A DNA stretch of 64,000 nucleotides from Diorhabda sublineata. Taxonomy: Eukaryota; Arthropoda; Insecta; Coleoptera; Chrysomelidae. The DNA is taken from contig NC_079474.1 of assembly GCF_026230105.1 (NCBI RefSeq), positions 34,920,294 to 34,984,293 on the forward strand, in the 5' to 3' direction. The notes below the pieces were generated by a model. That model was given only the letters and a program-made list of their open reading frames with translations, did no database searches and had not been told where the DNA came from. Position 1 is the stretch's first letter; each line of letters begins with the position of its first letter. The position numbers and the translations under genes were made by a program. Shown here in pieces: positions 36,801 through 48,600 of the stretch.

Positions 36801-39800
36801 AAAAAAGTTAGAAGAAAAATTGTTGTTTGTGTTTTAATTTTTTTAGGTTAGGTTTAGTTAGATTAGTTGAAATTTAATTAAAAATTGCATTTCTCTATGA
36901 AATAAGACGTTTTCATAGACAAAAGGTTCTAATTCAGTCATTAGTAAAATTGATTTCCAATGCCTAGGATTTCGATAAATGGATTGAAAACGCTAAAATA
37001 ACGTATGTTTATTATGATTTTAAGGGGGTATTCTGACCTGGAAGCCTAAATTTTAGGAATCCATGAAAGTAACGTAATAAAATGAAAATTCCAATAAATT
37101 ACAGGCTGGTAACAAAGAAAAGCACTTCACCCTGGTTGACATGATTCCAACCCTTGTAGTGATCTGGAACAAAAAAATTTTTTATAAAACTCTCAATCAA
37201 TAAAGATGTCGCTGTTGCATTAACAAAAAAAATCACAAAATGGCGTCGACTTGAAATATCAATTTTTTTTTTGAAGAATAATGCGGATTTTTTTTAAATC
37301 CGATCAAGGACATATTCCTAAGGGTGTAAGCGAACAAAATGGATTTTTTTATCAAATTTCTAGACCAGAATACTCCCTCGAACCGACTCCTAGAGGTCCT
37401 TTAAAATCGTTTTATTTATTTATTTTCAAAAAGAATCGTAAGAAGTTTTATCCACCGAGACCGAGAGGTAATAAGAAATCGAAAAAAAAGGTCGATGATC
37501 CTGTGAAATTGGACACTTTAAGGTCCTGTCTGAGCGGATTGTCGTCTTTAGATTCAGGTGTAGGATCGAGTCAGGAATGTCCTCCGTTGGATTTGGACCA
37601 GATCGTTGTACCGGATAAGCATCTTAAATCAGGTACTTTTTTTTTCCCAAAAATGCACTTTTTTAAAATTTATAATCATAAAATTCTATTTTATTTCAAA
37701 CCGATTTTTTTATTGCTATAAACTTACCCCGTATAAAATAATTTACAAATATAATGAAAAATAAATCATTTGGGATAAAAAACAAAGTTTTGTTTCATGC
37801 ATTGAAATTTTTGGTAATATTTTCGAAATGTATCATAACCTCACGTATTTTAATAATAAATTCAATTAAACAACTTTTGAAATTTAAAAAACGAACCAGT
37901 TATTGTTAAAAAAATGTGTTTTGTGATAAATCGTTCTCTTTTGATAAAAAAAATCAGTTTAATTTGATCTAAATTCGTTTTCTATTGAAAGAGACCACAA
38001 AAAAATTAATTCTTCCACTCTTTAGGCCCTTTTATATGTTTTTTTTTGTGATAAATTTTCTGAATTTGTGATTTCTTTCGATAAAAAACTCTGCTTAAAC
38101 TGACTTAAAATTATAAAAAATCATTTCCTTCCTATAAGTTCTAAAACAAAAAAAAATGTAAAACTAAAGAAATCAGTTCAATCTTTCAAGGATATATCAA
38201 CAAAATCGTTTATTTGTTACTCAAATTTTGATTCATACTGTATATTAATTTTTGAAATGAAATCTAGATCTTAAATTCAGAATTCAATTTCATAACTTTT
38301 AGGTTATTATTCGTATTTTCCAAGTAGATAAATTTGAAAATAACTAATTTTTTTTTAAATCAAAATTCAACGTTACATGTAACAAACCTTCAAACCATCA
38401 GCATTTTAAAAATTCATACTTCAAAAATCACGTGAATCAATTATTAAAAATATTGCACATGATTCATTACTAGATTTATATGTATTGAAAATGCTTTGTT
38501 CGCTGGTTTAATTTCGATTTAGTTCAGAGCTATCGAAATCGTACAAATGTCATTCGGTCATGTAGTTCATTGATTCCGACTCGAATACAAGACATCCGAG
38601 TAGTTTTATTTGTGCAGGAATACATCCAGCCCACAGTTCTGCTATGAGCTTATTGAGAGCCAATAAAAGCCAAGGACGCCAGTTTGTAGGCGGGGCATAA
38701 ATGCGCGATTTATTTAAATTTGTGACAATGGAAAAATCACCACGTTCTTGATTAAAAGTAGGAAAAATATGAAAGCAAAGTCAATTAAAAACTTACTTTT
38801 TCAGCTAGATTTGAAATTTTTGTTAAATTTGGCATTCTGGCATACGCTCGAAAGTTCCAAAATGTACCAGAATATCAAATTTGGTGAAAATTGTGCAAGC
38901 AAGAGATTAATAAAAAATAACCAAAAAATGGGTATTGAATTACACTTCTTCTTTTTCTATGTGTATGTAGCTCTGCTTATTAACTGTCACGTTTGTGAAT
39001 TCCTATTGATTTAATTAAAATCCATAACGGAACTATGGGTTGAATGTATTTTTGCTTTATTTGTTGGTTTGATTCAGAGCGTACGATTGTCATAACTTCG
39101 GGAAACATCGATTTAGTTCGTTAATGATTCTGTATCGAGTAGCTCTTGACAGGCGCGAACAAAGCTTTTAACGAAACTTCGTTTTACATCGTTGTCGGAT
39201 TGTATTTTTTTTCTTGATATCGTTTTCTCGTTAAAAAAAACTTGATATGAACAAAACATTGAAATGTGAAATGGAGTTGGTTTATTAAAAAAAAAATATT
39301 ATTTTTAAAAATTTAAAGTTTTTATCCCAATTTTTAACAGTATTTGATAAATTGTTTTAAAAAAATATCTTACGTAAATTAATATGGTTTCGATAATAAT
39401 AAATCTTGCAACACTGTAAACCGATACTTCTCGATTGTTTACAAGTATAACGATTTAATTTATATTTTAGATTGTGTTTGTTTGTTGTTGTTTTTACAAT
39501 GAAAAAATCGAAAAAACCTTAAAATAAAAATTTTTTGATTACGTTTTTTGGCGATTTTGAGTGATCGATAATGTTGTTTATTATTTCCCACTATAGGTAT
39601 GTCAATTAGTGATGTAGGCGATTTATTACTAAAGGAAAATGGTGCCGAGGAACACGGAAGTGAATCGAAACGTAAAAGACAAGCTTCCGAAAGTAGTTTA
39701 TCCGATTTCGATGTAAAAAAAAGAAAATTATCGAGTCCGTCTAACGAAAATTCCGTTATAAAAAACGATGAAAATATAAAATTCGAAATTTCACAAAGTG

Positions 39801-40030
39801 AAAATGCCGCGGTAACTTCGGAAAACGATCAATTATCGAATCAAACATCGGAAACGTCGGAATTGTGTATAATATGCAACGGCGCCCCTAAAAATAGCAT
39901 ATTCATACATACGAATATAGCTCACCAGTGCTGCTGTTATAAATGTGCCAAAAGGACTTTACGTACCACTAAAAGATGTCCGATTTGTAATCGATACGTT
40001 AATAAAGTATTGAAATTATTTACGGCTTAG
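33842..40030 (+). CDS. Mdm2: MDM2-type E3 ubiquitin ligase lacking a visible SWIB domain
   Basis: Six frame-consistent exons: 33842-33890, 34087-34245, 34303-34433, 34509-34703, 37434-37632, 39597-40030, totalling 388 aa. Exons 1-2 give a short basic N-terminus (WKKRKHPG). Exons 3-4 form the Asp/Glu/Ser-rich acidic region, followed by the RanBP2-type zinc finger characteristic of MDM2 (CVQCKSINDNPLYRYCEKC), continuing across the intron as RKKFYPPRPRG, a very MDM2-like sequence. Exon 6 has a Ser-rich, basic segment (KRKRQ, KKRKL) and ends in the MDM2-class C2H2C4 RING: CIIC, IHTNIAHQCCC, YKCAKR, CPIC, finishing KLFTA close to the terminus as in MDM2. MDM2 proteins ubiquitinate p53 and themselves. 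The roughly 100-residue p53-binding SWIB domain expected at the N-terminus is not encoded in any exon seen, and human MDM2 is about 100 residues longer. An ATG eight codons downstream is an alternative start. The long introns 4 and 5 hold degenerate repeats. Confidence 0.88.
34985..36400. repeat. Degenerate tandem repeats filling MDM2 intron 4
   Basis: Two families are visible. From about 34985 to 35700 a unit of about 200 bp recurs about four times (blocks such as CAATCYCTGTAAC and TTTCATACTAT). From about 35700 to 36400 a unit with AAATTCAATTTGATATAAA recurs near 35813 and 36150, with short sub-repeats of CCAAAATTGGTTTTTC type. Both are heavily diverged. Confidence 0.6.
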
Positions 40031-40279
40031 CGAAAAATTGAAATTACAAATTTTCTAGGTAGATGGTTCGAATTTATAATAATTATTTGAAACGTCGTCG
40101 ATTTATTTATTTACGTAGAGGTATTTAGATGTCACGTATTTTTTTTTTATTTTCACCAAAAAAAATCGTAAAACGGTGTTTTTTTGATACGAGGTCGAAA
40201 AAAACGACTACTTCTTTTTCGTAGTAAAAATATCCAGTCCTGTCGTATTCTAATTGATGTTTTTTTAAAAGGGCGTTTT

Positions 40280-41590
40280 TTGGTCTATTTCAGTGGTTCC
40301 TGAACTTTTCTAGTTAAATCAGAACATATTTTGGATTCATTTTCGTCGTTTATAACATCCCCTATTCTTTGATTTTTTTTGCATGTTTTAGCTCCACTGG
40401 AACACCTCTTGGACTCATTTTTTTGGTATTCTGACTTTTCCAATTGTTATTTTTTGATTATTTTCATGTTTTAACTCTATTTGAACACATTTTCGACTCA
40501 TTTTCGTCGTTTATAACTTTCCCTATTCTTTGATTTTTTTTTCATGTTTTAGCTCCACTGGAACACTTTTTGGACTCATTTTTTTATATTTTTTCTCTTC
40601 CAATTGTTATTTTTAGAATATTTTCATGTTTTAACTCTATCACAACACATTTTCGACTTATTTTCGTCGTTTATAACTTTCCCTATTCAAGTTTTGATTT
40701 TTTTCATGTCATAGCTCCACTGGAACACTTTTTGGACTCATTTTTTTGGTATTCTCTCTTTTCCAATTGTTATTTTTAGAATATTTTCATGTTTTAACTC
40801 TATCGCAACACATTTTCGACTTATTTTCGTCGTTTATAACTAACCCTATTCAAGTTTTGATTTTTTTCATGTCCTAGCTCCACTGGAACACTTTTTGGAC
40901 TCATTTTTTTGGTATTCTCTCTTTTCCAATTGTTATTTTTAGAATATTTTCATGTTTTAACTCTATCGCAACACATTTTCGACTTATTTTCGTCGTTTAT
41001 AACTAACCCTATTCAAGTTTTGATTTTTTTCATGTCCTAGCTCCACTGGAACACTTTTTGGACTCATTTTTTTGGTATTCTCTCTTTTCCAATTGTTATT
41101 TTTAGAATATTTTCATGTTTTAACTCTATCGCAACACATTTTCGACTTATTTTCGTCGTTTATAACTAACCCTATTCAAGTTTTGATTTTTTTCATGTCC
41201 TAGCTCCACTGGAACACTTTTTGGACTCATTTTTTTGGTATTCTCTCTTTTCCAATTGTTATTTTTAGAATATTTTCATGTTTTAACTCTATCGCAACAC
41301 ATTTTCGACTTATTTTCGTCGTTTATAACTAACCCTATTCAAGTTTTGATTTTTTTCATGTCCTAGCTCCACTGGAACACTTTTTGGACTCATTTTTTTG
41401 GTATTCTCTCTTTTCCAATTGTTATTTTTAGAATATTTTCATGTTTTAACTCTATTGGCACATATTTTGGATTTATTTTTGTATGTTCCCTCTTCTTCAG
41501 TTCTTGTTTTGGACTTTTTTTATGTTCTAGTTCTACTGGAACATTTTCAAACACATTTTTATGCGTTCTCAATTTATATTTCCACTCTTT
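40280..41590. repeat. 163-bp tandem repeat (minisatellite)
   Basis: The anchor AGCTCCACTGGAACAC recurs at 40390, 40551, 40713, 40876, 41039, 41202 and 41365, a period of 161-163 bp. The middle copies (about 40700-41450) are nearly identical and the edges more diverged. It begins about 250 bases after the MDM2 stop codon, so it may be inside or just beyond that gene's 3'UTR. ORFs within it are chance readings of the repeat. Confidence 0.92.
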
Positions 41591-42670
41591 CACTTTCTAT
41601 GTACTTTTTATAAATTTTCGGTTACTCGGGATAATTTTTTCCTTGTTTTAACTCTACTGGAAAACTTTGTTTGGTATGTTCTAAGTTTCTTGGGACCTAT
41701 TTTGTATTTATTTATAGTTTAGCTCAATTCTTGAAGTTTGTTCTAAACGTTCCAACTTCTCCGAAACATTACATCGTCTTTTTGATGTTCCGAATCAATG
41801 CGGAACACCTTTTGGATTTTGTTTCGTATGTTCTAGCTTCCTTTGGAATATTTCTCGATCGCTTTAGAGGTTCAGCTCAACTGGAACATTGTTCTAGCTT
41901 TACTAGAGTAATTTGAGGAATTATTTGCGATCCACATAAACTTGAACATCTTTTGAATGTAGTTTTATACGTTTCAGCTTCATTAGAACATAACTTGGTC
42001 TTTATTTCGATTTTTCAGTTCAATTGCAACATATTTCGGATTTTGTGCTCAGAGCCGGCTTAAGCTCAAACCGTAATAAAAATAATAGTGGGAATAATAA
42101 TGGAATAATAATGGGATTTAAACGTAATCAACCCTGTAGAACAACGTTCCAGGACCTCAATTAATTGACGTTGAAACTTCTTTTAAATTTTTCTCTTTTG
42201 TATTTTCATTCGATTTGAATTTATGACGTAAAATTAACAAAGGTGAGCGTTAGTTTTTCCTCCAAAGCTCCCGTACTATTTTTTCCACAGATTCCCACCC
42301 CTCTAAATATTTTTCATCGTTTAATTTCAAATTCTAGTGAAGAGTTTATCGATTAAATTTAAAATTATTCTATTTATTATAAATTATCTTATAAAAAAAA
42401 TATTGTCCCTATAATTTCCCAAGGATAACATAGGACGTATTTATAGAAAGTTCATGGACCCCATGAATGCTACTGGCGGCACGCGAATTTCATTTTTATT
42501 TTTTATATTTTTCATTTTCGCTGGTATGTGACGTCTGGAAACCTCGTTTCAGAAATTTAAGAGTGACAAGACTGAACCAAAGATGTTTAATATATTTTTT
42601 TTTTGTATATATTTATGTGTATGGTACGAGGTATTCGCGAAATAAAACGAAATATTTTCGTTAACGGATC
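41591..42670. other. Decayed flank of the 163-bp array and short spacer
   Basis: Up to about 42040, weak copies of the array's CTGGAACA(T/C)(A/T)TT element remain every 60-80 bases. From 42040 to 42670 there is ordinary AT-rich sequence with a duplicated GGAATAATAATGG, and no supported gene. Confidence 0.5.
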
Positions 42671-44175
42671 AATATTTGAAATCATTCCACCAAAAATCAC
42701 CGTCTGAAACGTATCTCTATAAATTTCGATAAAATATTTCCTTTAAATATGGCAACATCGCAGTTTTTATTACCGAAACACTGTTTGGAATAATTTCGTC
42801 AAAAATAACAATTTGAAACGTGTTTATATAATTTTCAATAAAATATTTTCTCTGAATAGGGCAACGTCGCAATTTGATTAACAAAACGTTTTTAATCGTT
42901 CCACCAAAAATCTCCGTCGAAAGTTATTTCTATAATTTTCGATCAAATATTTCCTTCAAAAATGGCAACGTCGCAGTTTTCGTTGATTAAACTTTTTTTG
43001 AAATCATTCCACCAAAAATCACAATTTGAAACGTGTTTACACAATTTTCGATCAAATTCTTTTTCTAAATATGGCAATGCCGCAATTTGCCAATAAAACT
43101 TTGATTGAAATAATTCCACCAAAAATCACAATTTGAAACACATTTCTGTAAATTTAGATGAAATTCTTCCTCTGAATATGGCAACGCCGCAATTTTTGTT
43201 GATGATTTCATTCTTCAAAATAATTCCACCACCAAAAATCAACGTTTGAAACGGATTTTTATAATTTTCGATAAAGCGTTTCCTTTAAATATGACAACGT
43301 CGTACTTTTTTTTTAATAAACTTTGAAATCATTCCACCAAAAATCACCGTCGAAACTTATTTCTATAATTTTCGATAAAGCATTTCCTTTAAATATGGCA
43401 ACGTTGCACTTTTCGGTAATGAAACTTTGATTGAAATTATTCCACCAAAAATCACAATTTGAAACAAATTTCCATGATTTTCGATAAAATTCGTTCTCTG
43501 AATTTGGCAACGCCGCAATTTTTGTTGATGATTTCATTCTTCAAAATAATTCCACCACCAAAAATCAACGTTTGAAACGGATTTTTATAATTTTCGATAA
43601 AGCGTTTCCTTTAAATATGACAACGTCGTACTTTTTTTTTAATAAACTTTGAAATCATTCCACCAAAAATCACCGTCGAAACTTATTTCTATAATTTTCG
43701 ATAAAGCATTTCCTTTAAATATGGCAACGTCGCACTTTTCGGTAATGAAACTTTGATTGAAATTATTCCACCAAAAATCACAATTTGAAACAAATTTCCA
43801 TGATTTTCGATAAAATTCGTTCTCTGAATTTGGCAACGCCGCAATTTTTGTTGATGATTTCATTCTTCCAAATAATTCCACCACCAAAAATCAACGTTTG
43901 AAACGGATTTTTATAATTTTCGATAAAGCGTTTCCTTTAAATATGACAACGTCGTACTTTTTTTTAATAAACTTTGAAATCATTCCACCAAAAATCACCG
44001 TCGAAACTTATTTCTATAATTTTCGATAAAGCATTTCCTTTAAATATGGCAACGTCGCACTTTTCGGTAATGAAACTTTGATTGAAATTATTCCACCAAA
44101 AATCACAATTTGAAACAAATTTCCATGATTGTCGATAAAATTCGTTCTCTGAATATGGCAACGCCGCAATTTTTA
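42670..44175. repeat. About 108-bp satellite-like array with 326-bp higher-order repeat
   Basis: About 14 monomers are marked by ATTCCACCAAAAATCAC (starting near 42683, then every 105-112 bases to about 44089), each also carrying a block like AATATGGCAACGTCGCA. From about 43210 onward the monomers are grouped in threes: the 326-bp triplet recurs nearly unchanged (homologous points 43537, 43863 and about 44188). Minus-strand ORFs with near-identical peptides are by-products of this repetition. Confidence 0.92.
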
Positions 44176-45049
44176 TCGGAATCGTATAAAACAGTATTTC
44201 GTTATTCGAATGCTTATACGGGGTGATCCGAAATTAATTTATCAATAATAATTTCTATATTTTATTTTCTTTCATTAAAGATCGCCTTATATCTTCGCCA
44301 GTTAGATTATAGAGAGTTATAGTAGTGGGATAGTGGCAAAATAAAACATCAAAGTGTATTAACTCTAATATATTTCCAGCTTTCAAATACTCGATTTTTT
44401 TTTTGTTTAAAAGGCATTAAATTCATTGGTTTCAAAAATCAATATTATGCCGCAATTTTCAACTAATCAATTACCATATTCGAAAGCTCGGAAATATATT
44501 AGCATTAGTACAGTGTGGTGGTTGATTTTGCCGCAATCCCACTACTTATATATATATTTTTAACTGTTAAAAATAGCCTCTTAAATTTTTGAAAGGCACA
44601 TTGGCAACACTGGAATGAATATCTAATATTACAGATCCGTACCTAATTAAATTAGGCTATCAGGATCTATCCTTGCACGTTTCAGAATAACTAGAATTTT
44701 TTTTTATGTTTAATGTCATAAAAAAATTATCCTAGTTCATATGATGTGTCATTTGGATTATTTGTGTTTGGAAATTTTTGTGCAATACAATTTTTTTTAT
44801 TTTGTTTTGAAATAAATATTTTCCGTGCTGGGTAATAAATTTTATTACTCATTTTATATATTTTCATTTCATTCTACCCTTTCGTCAATCCTTAATTAGA
44901 GAGGTAAGTACGTCTAAAATCGAAAAAATTGAATTTTTCTCTATTGCAAAAGATAAACGCGATTATACCCTGTATAAAAAATGAAATGTATCTGTCAACG
45001 GTAAGTATGTATCAGGTAATAAAATTAGTGTGATATTTCAGCAATTGAG

Positions 45050-45425
45050 TTCGCTTAACCCTGAATCCAGTACTGTTTTAATCACATATATTGAAATTTC
45101 ACAAATTTTGAAATTTTTTCCAATAAAAAATTTTGTCAATGATACTTTTAGCTCTGAAGCCGGTTCTGTTTCTAAATATTTAAATTTTACAAATTTCAAT
45201 TATTTCGAAAACAAATTTCATTAATTGACCAGAATCCGGCTCTGAATTATGAAAATCGATTTAAATTTTATGAATTTCAATTATTTCGAAATAAAATTTT
45301 GTGAATTAATTACGGTTAGGCCCTGAAGCCAAATCTGTTCTAATAGTAAATATTCAAATTTCTATTGCTTGGAAATGCTTAGCCCTAAATCTGGTTCTGT
45401 TTCAATCATACATATTTAAATATAA
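45050..45425. repeat. Degenerate tandem repeat, about 80-95 bp unit
   Basis: Variants of CCTGAA(T/G)CC(G/A)G(T/C)(T/A)CTG, followed by an AAATTT..TTCAATTATTTCGAAA block, recur near 45060, 45157, 45230, 45323 and 45390. Copies are strongly diverged. Confidence 0.5.
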
Positions 45426-47029
45426 TAAAGTGGCTCCATCTATCCTGAACATTTGTAAATGTGAGTAATTTACAGTTTCCTATAAAATGAGTATGACAAT
45501 TTCAATCGAAAATGTAAATACTGTAACCATTGATCCGTAAAGCATCAAATTTTTGTCACTAAAATATGAATCTAATGAAAAAATTTTACCTTTAATGCCG
45601 AAATACTATTTTTTATTTTCTTCTCAATACAAAGAGTTACGTACTTCGTAAATATAAATTCCTGAACTGCGTGACCCTATGAGAAAAGGCCATTATAGTG
45701 AAAAGAAGAATGATGTAGTTAGACTCGTCACAATAGTTTCTCTAGTCCATATTTAAATTGAGACGTTATTAGTTTTGTTAAAAAGCTATTCGTTATTTTC
45801 GTTTACGCTGTAAATTTAACAAAATATTTCATTTAATTAATAATTCCATAATTTTACATAGTTATCGCGTTCTAATTACTTTCGAATTATGTATACAAAC
45901 TTCCATTGTAAATATACTATAATTGCTTACATTTAATTACAACTCAACCAATAGGAAATAAGGGAATAACTTTTGAGTGCCATATGCACTTTAAAACGTG
46001 TTATTGTAGTTACTGTTAAATACGGAAACAATTTACCATGAAAAAATTCGTAATAAAACAATTAGGTTAAGTCAAACTGTCATTTACTGTCAACTACCGG
46101 TAAGTAAAACTTCCTGCCACCATTTTGAATAAAACAATAACCAACCCCATGTCGTAGCTTGATTCAAGTGAAAAATTAACTTGAAATTAAAGTACATCCA
46201 CAGTATAATTTCATTTCAATGAAAATTACCCTTAATATAAGTGGAAAATTAACAAACCATCTACTTCTTTCCGCTCTATTATAAATCTATCGAAAAACCG
46301 AATCAAGCAAAGACATATATTCAAGATGGTGGAAATATTTACGACACGTACGTGGATAAAATGAACACATAAAATCCTGGGTTGTAACTATGTTTAGGGG
46401 TGAGGTCAGGCGCATATATTTAATTACTTATTTAAAACATCTCAAGAATGACTCAGACCTCTCCGTTCTAAATCAAATTTCCCCACTTTGTTGTTATCCC
46501 CCATTTAGTCCACGCCACGATAGCCTTTTGAAATTAACGATTTTAGTTCTTATGCAAGTACTAATTTAAAGCGTTTCATAATAATGGAAGACGACGATGG
46601 AAGGGGTGTCGTGTATTCTACGCGAAAGAGTAAACCGACGTTGCCATAACTTCGTTATTGGAATTCCAACTCCTACTTTTCTCATTAACAAACACGTATA
46701 ATTGTTCACTGAAATATTAAATGCTTGGGTTATTTTATGGAGAGTTATTAATTAAAAACGTGATATAATATTTCTGGTTTCAATTATTTTTAATATATTT
46801 TTTTCTTAGTATATACTTGAAAAAATAATAAGTATATGTATTTTTTTAAATATGAATAGAGTTTTTTTATGGATTGTTTTTAATTTTAAATATTTGACAT
46901 ATAATAAAACTTATCTAGTATTATTAATATAGGTATATTAGGTTGTTTTATTCTAATGTAAATACTTTCGATAAAATTTTGTTATCGGCAACACCGTAAA
47001 CTGTTTCATGAAATCGAACGCGTCTCCTT

Positions 47030-47185
47030 CTGGCCATTCTGTTCAATTTCAGCATTTCTGTTTCCAACAGCGAGAGTAGTAAGTCGACTCAGTGTAAAAT
47101 CAGCTGTGAAACCGGTAAATTTTTGTACAGTTACTTTTTATAATACAACTACTTTTTTCCGTTGGAACTTTTATCATATCAAAGG
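47030..47185 (+). promoter_or_regulatory. Possible first (5'UTR) exon and promoter of the thymosin-beta gene
   Basis: A TCAGT initiator-like site at 47087 is followed by two good donors, GAAACCG/GTAAAT near 47110 and ATCAAAG/GTAAGA near 47184. The next downstream gene has an acceptor-like TCGTTTAAG directly before its ATG at 53284, implying that its 5'UTR is spliced from far upstream. Linking the two across a 6-kb intron is inference. Confidence 0.3.
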
Positions 47186-48154
47186 TAAGATTTCGAGAAT
47201 TAAATTTTTATCGTTGGTAGACGATAATAGATGATTATTTTTACAGTTTTAAGAAGTTTTGATTTTTTTGGGTGGGGTTTTGTCTTCCATCGACGTTGAT
47301 ATTAGTATTTTTTAAATCAAGTTTTTGTCTATTAAAAAAAGGGTTTTGTTCAATTCAAGATTCGTTTATGAATCTATATCTACGATATTTAAAATTATTC
47401 CTCCCCTTCGAATGTAAAATCCCTTGATATTTCCTTTACGAGGGTGGGTCTTGGGGCTGTCTACTCAAACAAAGAACTGGTATTAATAGTAACATTGTAA
47501 TTTTGCTAATATTAAAGTCTTTACATTTAAATATTAGTATTGGAAATTTTCGACTTATATTACACAAATTGGTCACTTTTTTCGATAATAATTTTATTTG
47601 AAAATAAGAATTTTTAGTGAAAAATTTCCATTAAAAAATTTTTTTATTACCACTCAGTTTTTTTAATATTTTTGTATTCAAATGATAGAATACGACATCT
47701 GCCAGGACCGAACCGGCACCATTTGACCTTTTAATATAGATGTTTTTATTATATCAATGAAAGTTTTGATGAGTATTAACTTGAAAGAATATATTTTGAT
47801 TAGGCAAGTTTTTCTTCCCGACATAGCATCGTTTCCTATACCGGAAATGGGTTTTCAGCGACAAGGAAAATAATTTGTCCATCAATTAATTTAGATTGTT
47901 TATCATTAAATAATTTTTTTATTATTAATAGAAACAGTCGAAGCTAATCAAAATGAATGAAAAATAATCCCAACGGAAACGAGATAAATTTTGAGGTTTA
48001 TTCAATATTATCTGTATTTCAATCAGAAACAATAAACCCTGTTGAATAAATAATTAATGTATTCGTAATAATACATTTTTTTCTCTCCATCTCCATTTTA
48101 CTCATTTCAACTTTCTTGTTTGTGTTCAAAACTACTCAGTTTATTTTTTTACTT

Positions 48155-48600
48155 GTATGGTCAGCTTTAACAAAACATACCACTTTTTTTAATTTCTTAA
48201 CATCCCCCGTAACTTGCTGGGTTCATTATTTTGCATGTATGGTCAGCTTTAAGAAAACTTATACCGATCTTATTAATTTCTGAATATCCCTCGTAACTGA
48301 CTTTGTTAATTTTCCTCGTATATTTCATGTTTTTAATATCTTTTTCCAACAAAAACTATACCAATATTAGTAATTTCCCAACATACCTCGTAATTTGCTT
48401 CGTTTGTTTTTTTTTTACAGTGTATGGTCAGCTTTAACAAAACTTATACCGATTTTATTAATTTCTTAGTATCCCTCGTAACTTACTTTGTTAATTTTCC
48501 TCGTATATTAGTCTCTGTTTCATATTTTCAATATCTTTTTAAAACCCATACCGATATTATTAACTTCCTAACGTCCCTCGTATATTCCTTATGAAAAAAA
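48155..48600. repeat. Degenerate direct repeats
   Basis: GTATGGTCAGCTTTAA recurs near 48157, 48238 and 48422. Blocks such as CTTATACCGAT.TTATTAATTTCT and ATCCCTCGTAACT follow the later two and recur in parts elsewhere in the span. Confidence 0.6.

Noticed and set aside
40570..41916. Several plus and minus ORFs of 60-80 codons
   Set aside because: They are readings of the 163-bp tandem repeat and its decayed flank, rich in Phe/Leu/Ser from T-rich DNA.
43313..44161. Three minus-strand ORFs encoding near-identical peptides
   Set aside because: They arise because the 326-bp satellite unit has an open frame; no start context, no gene structure and no protein features.
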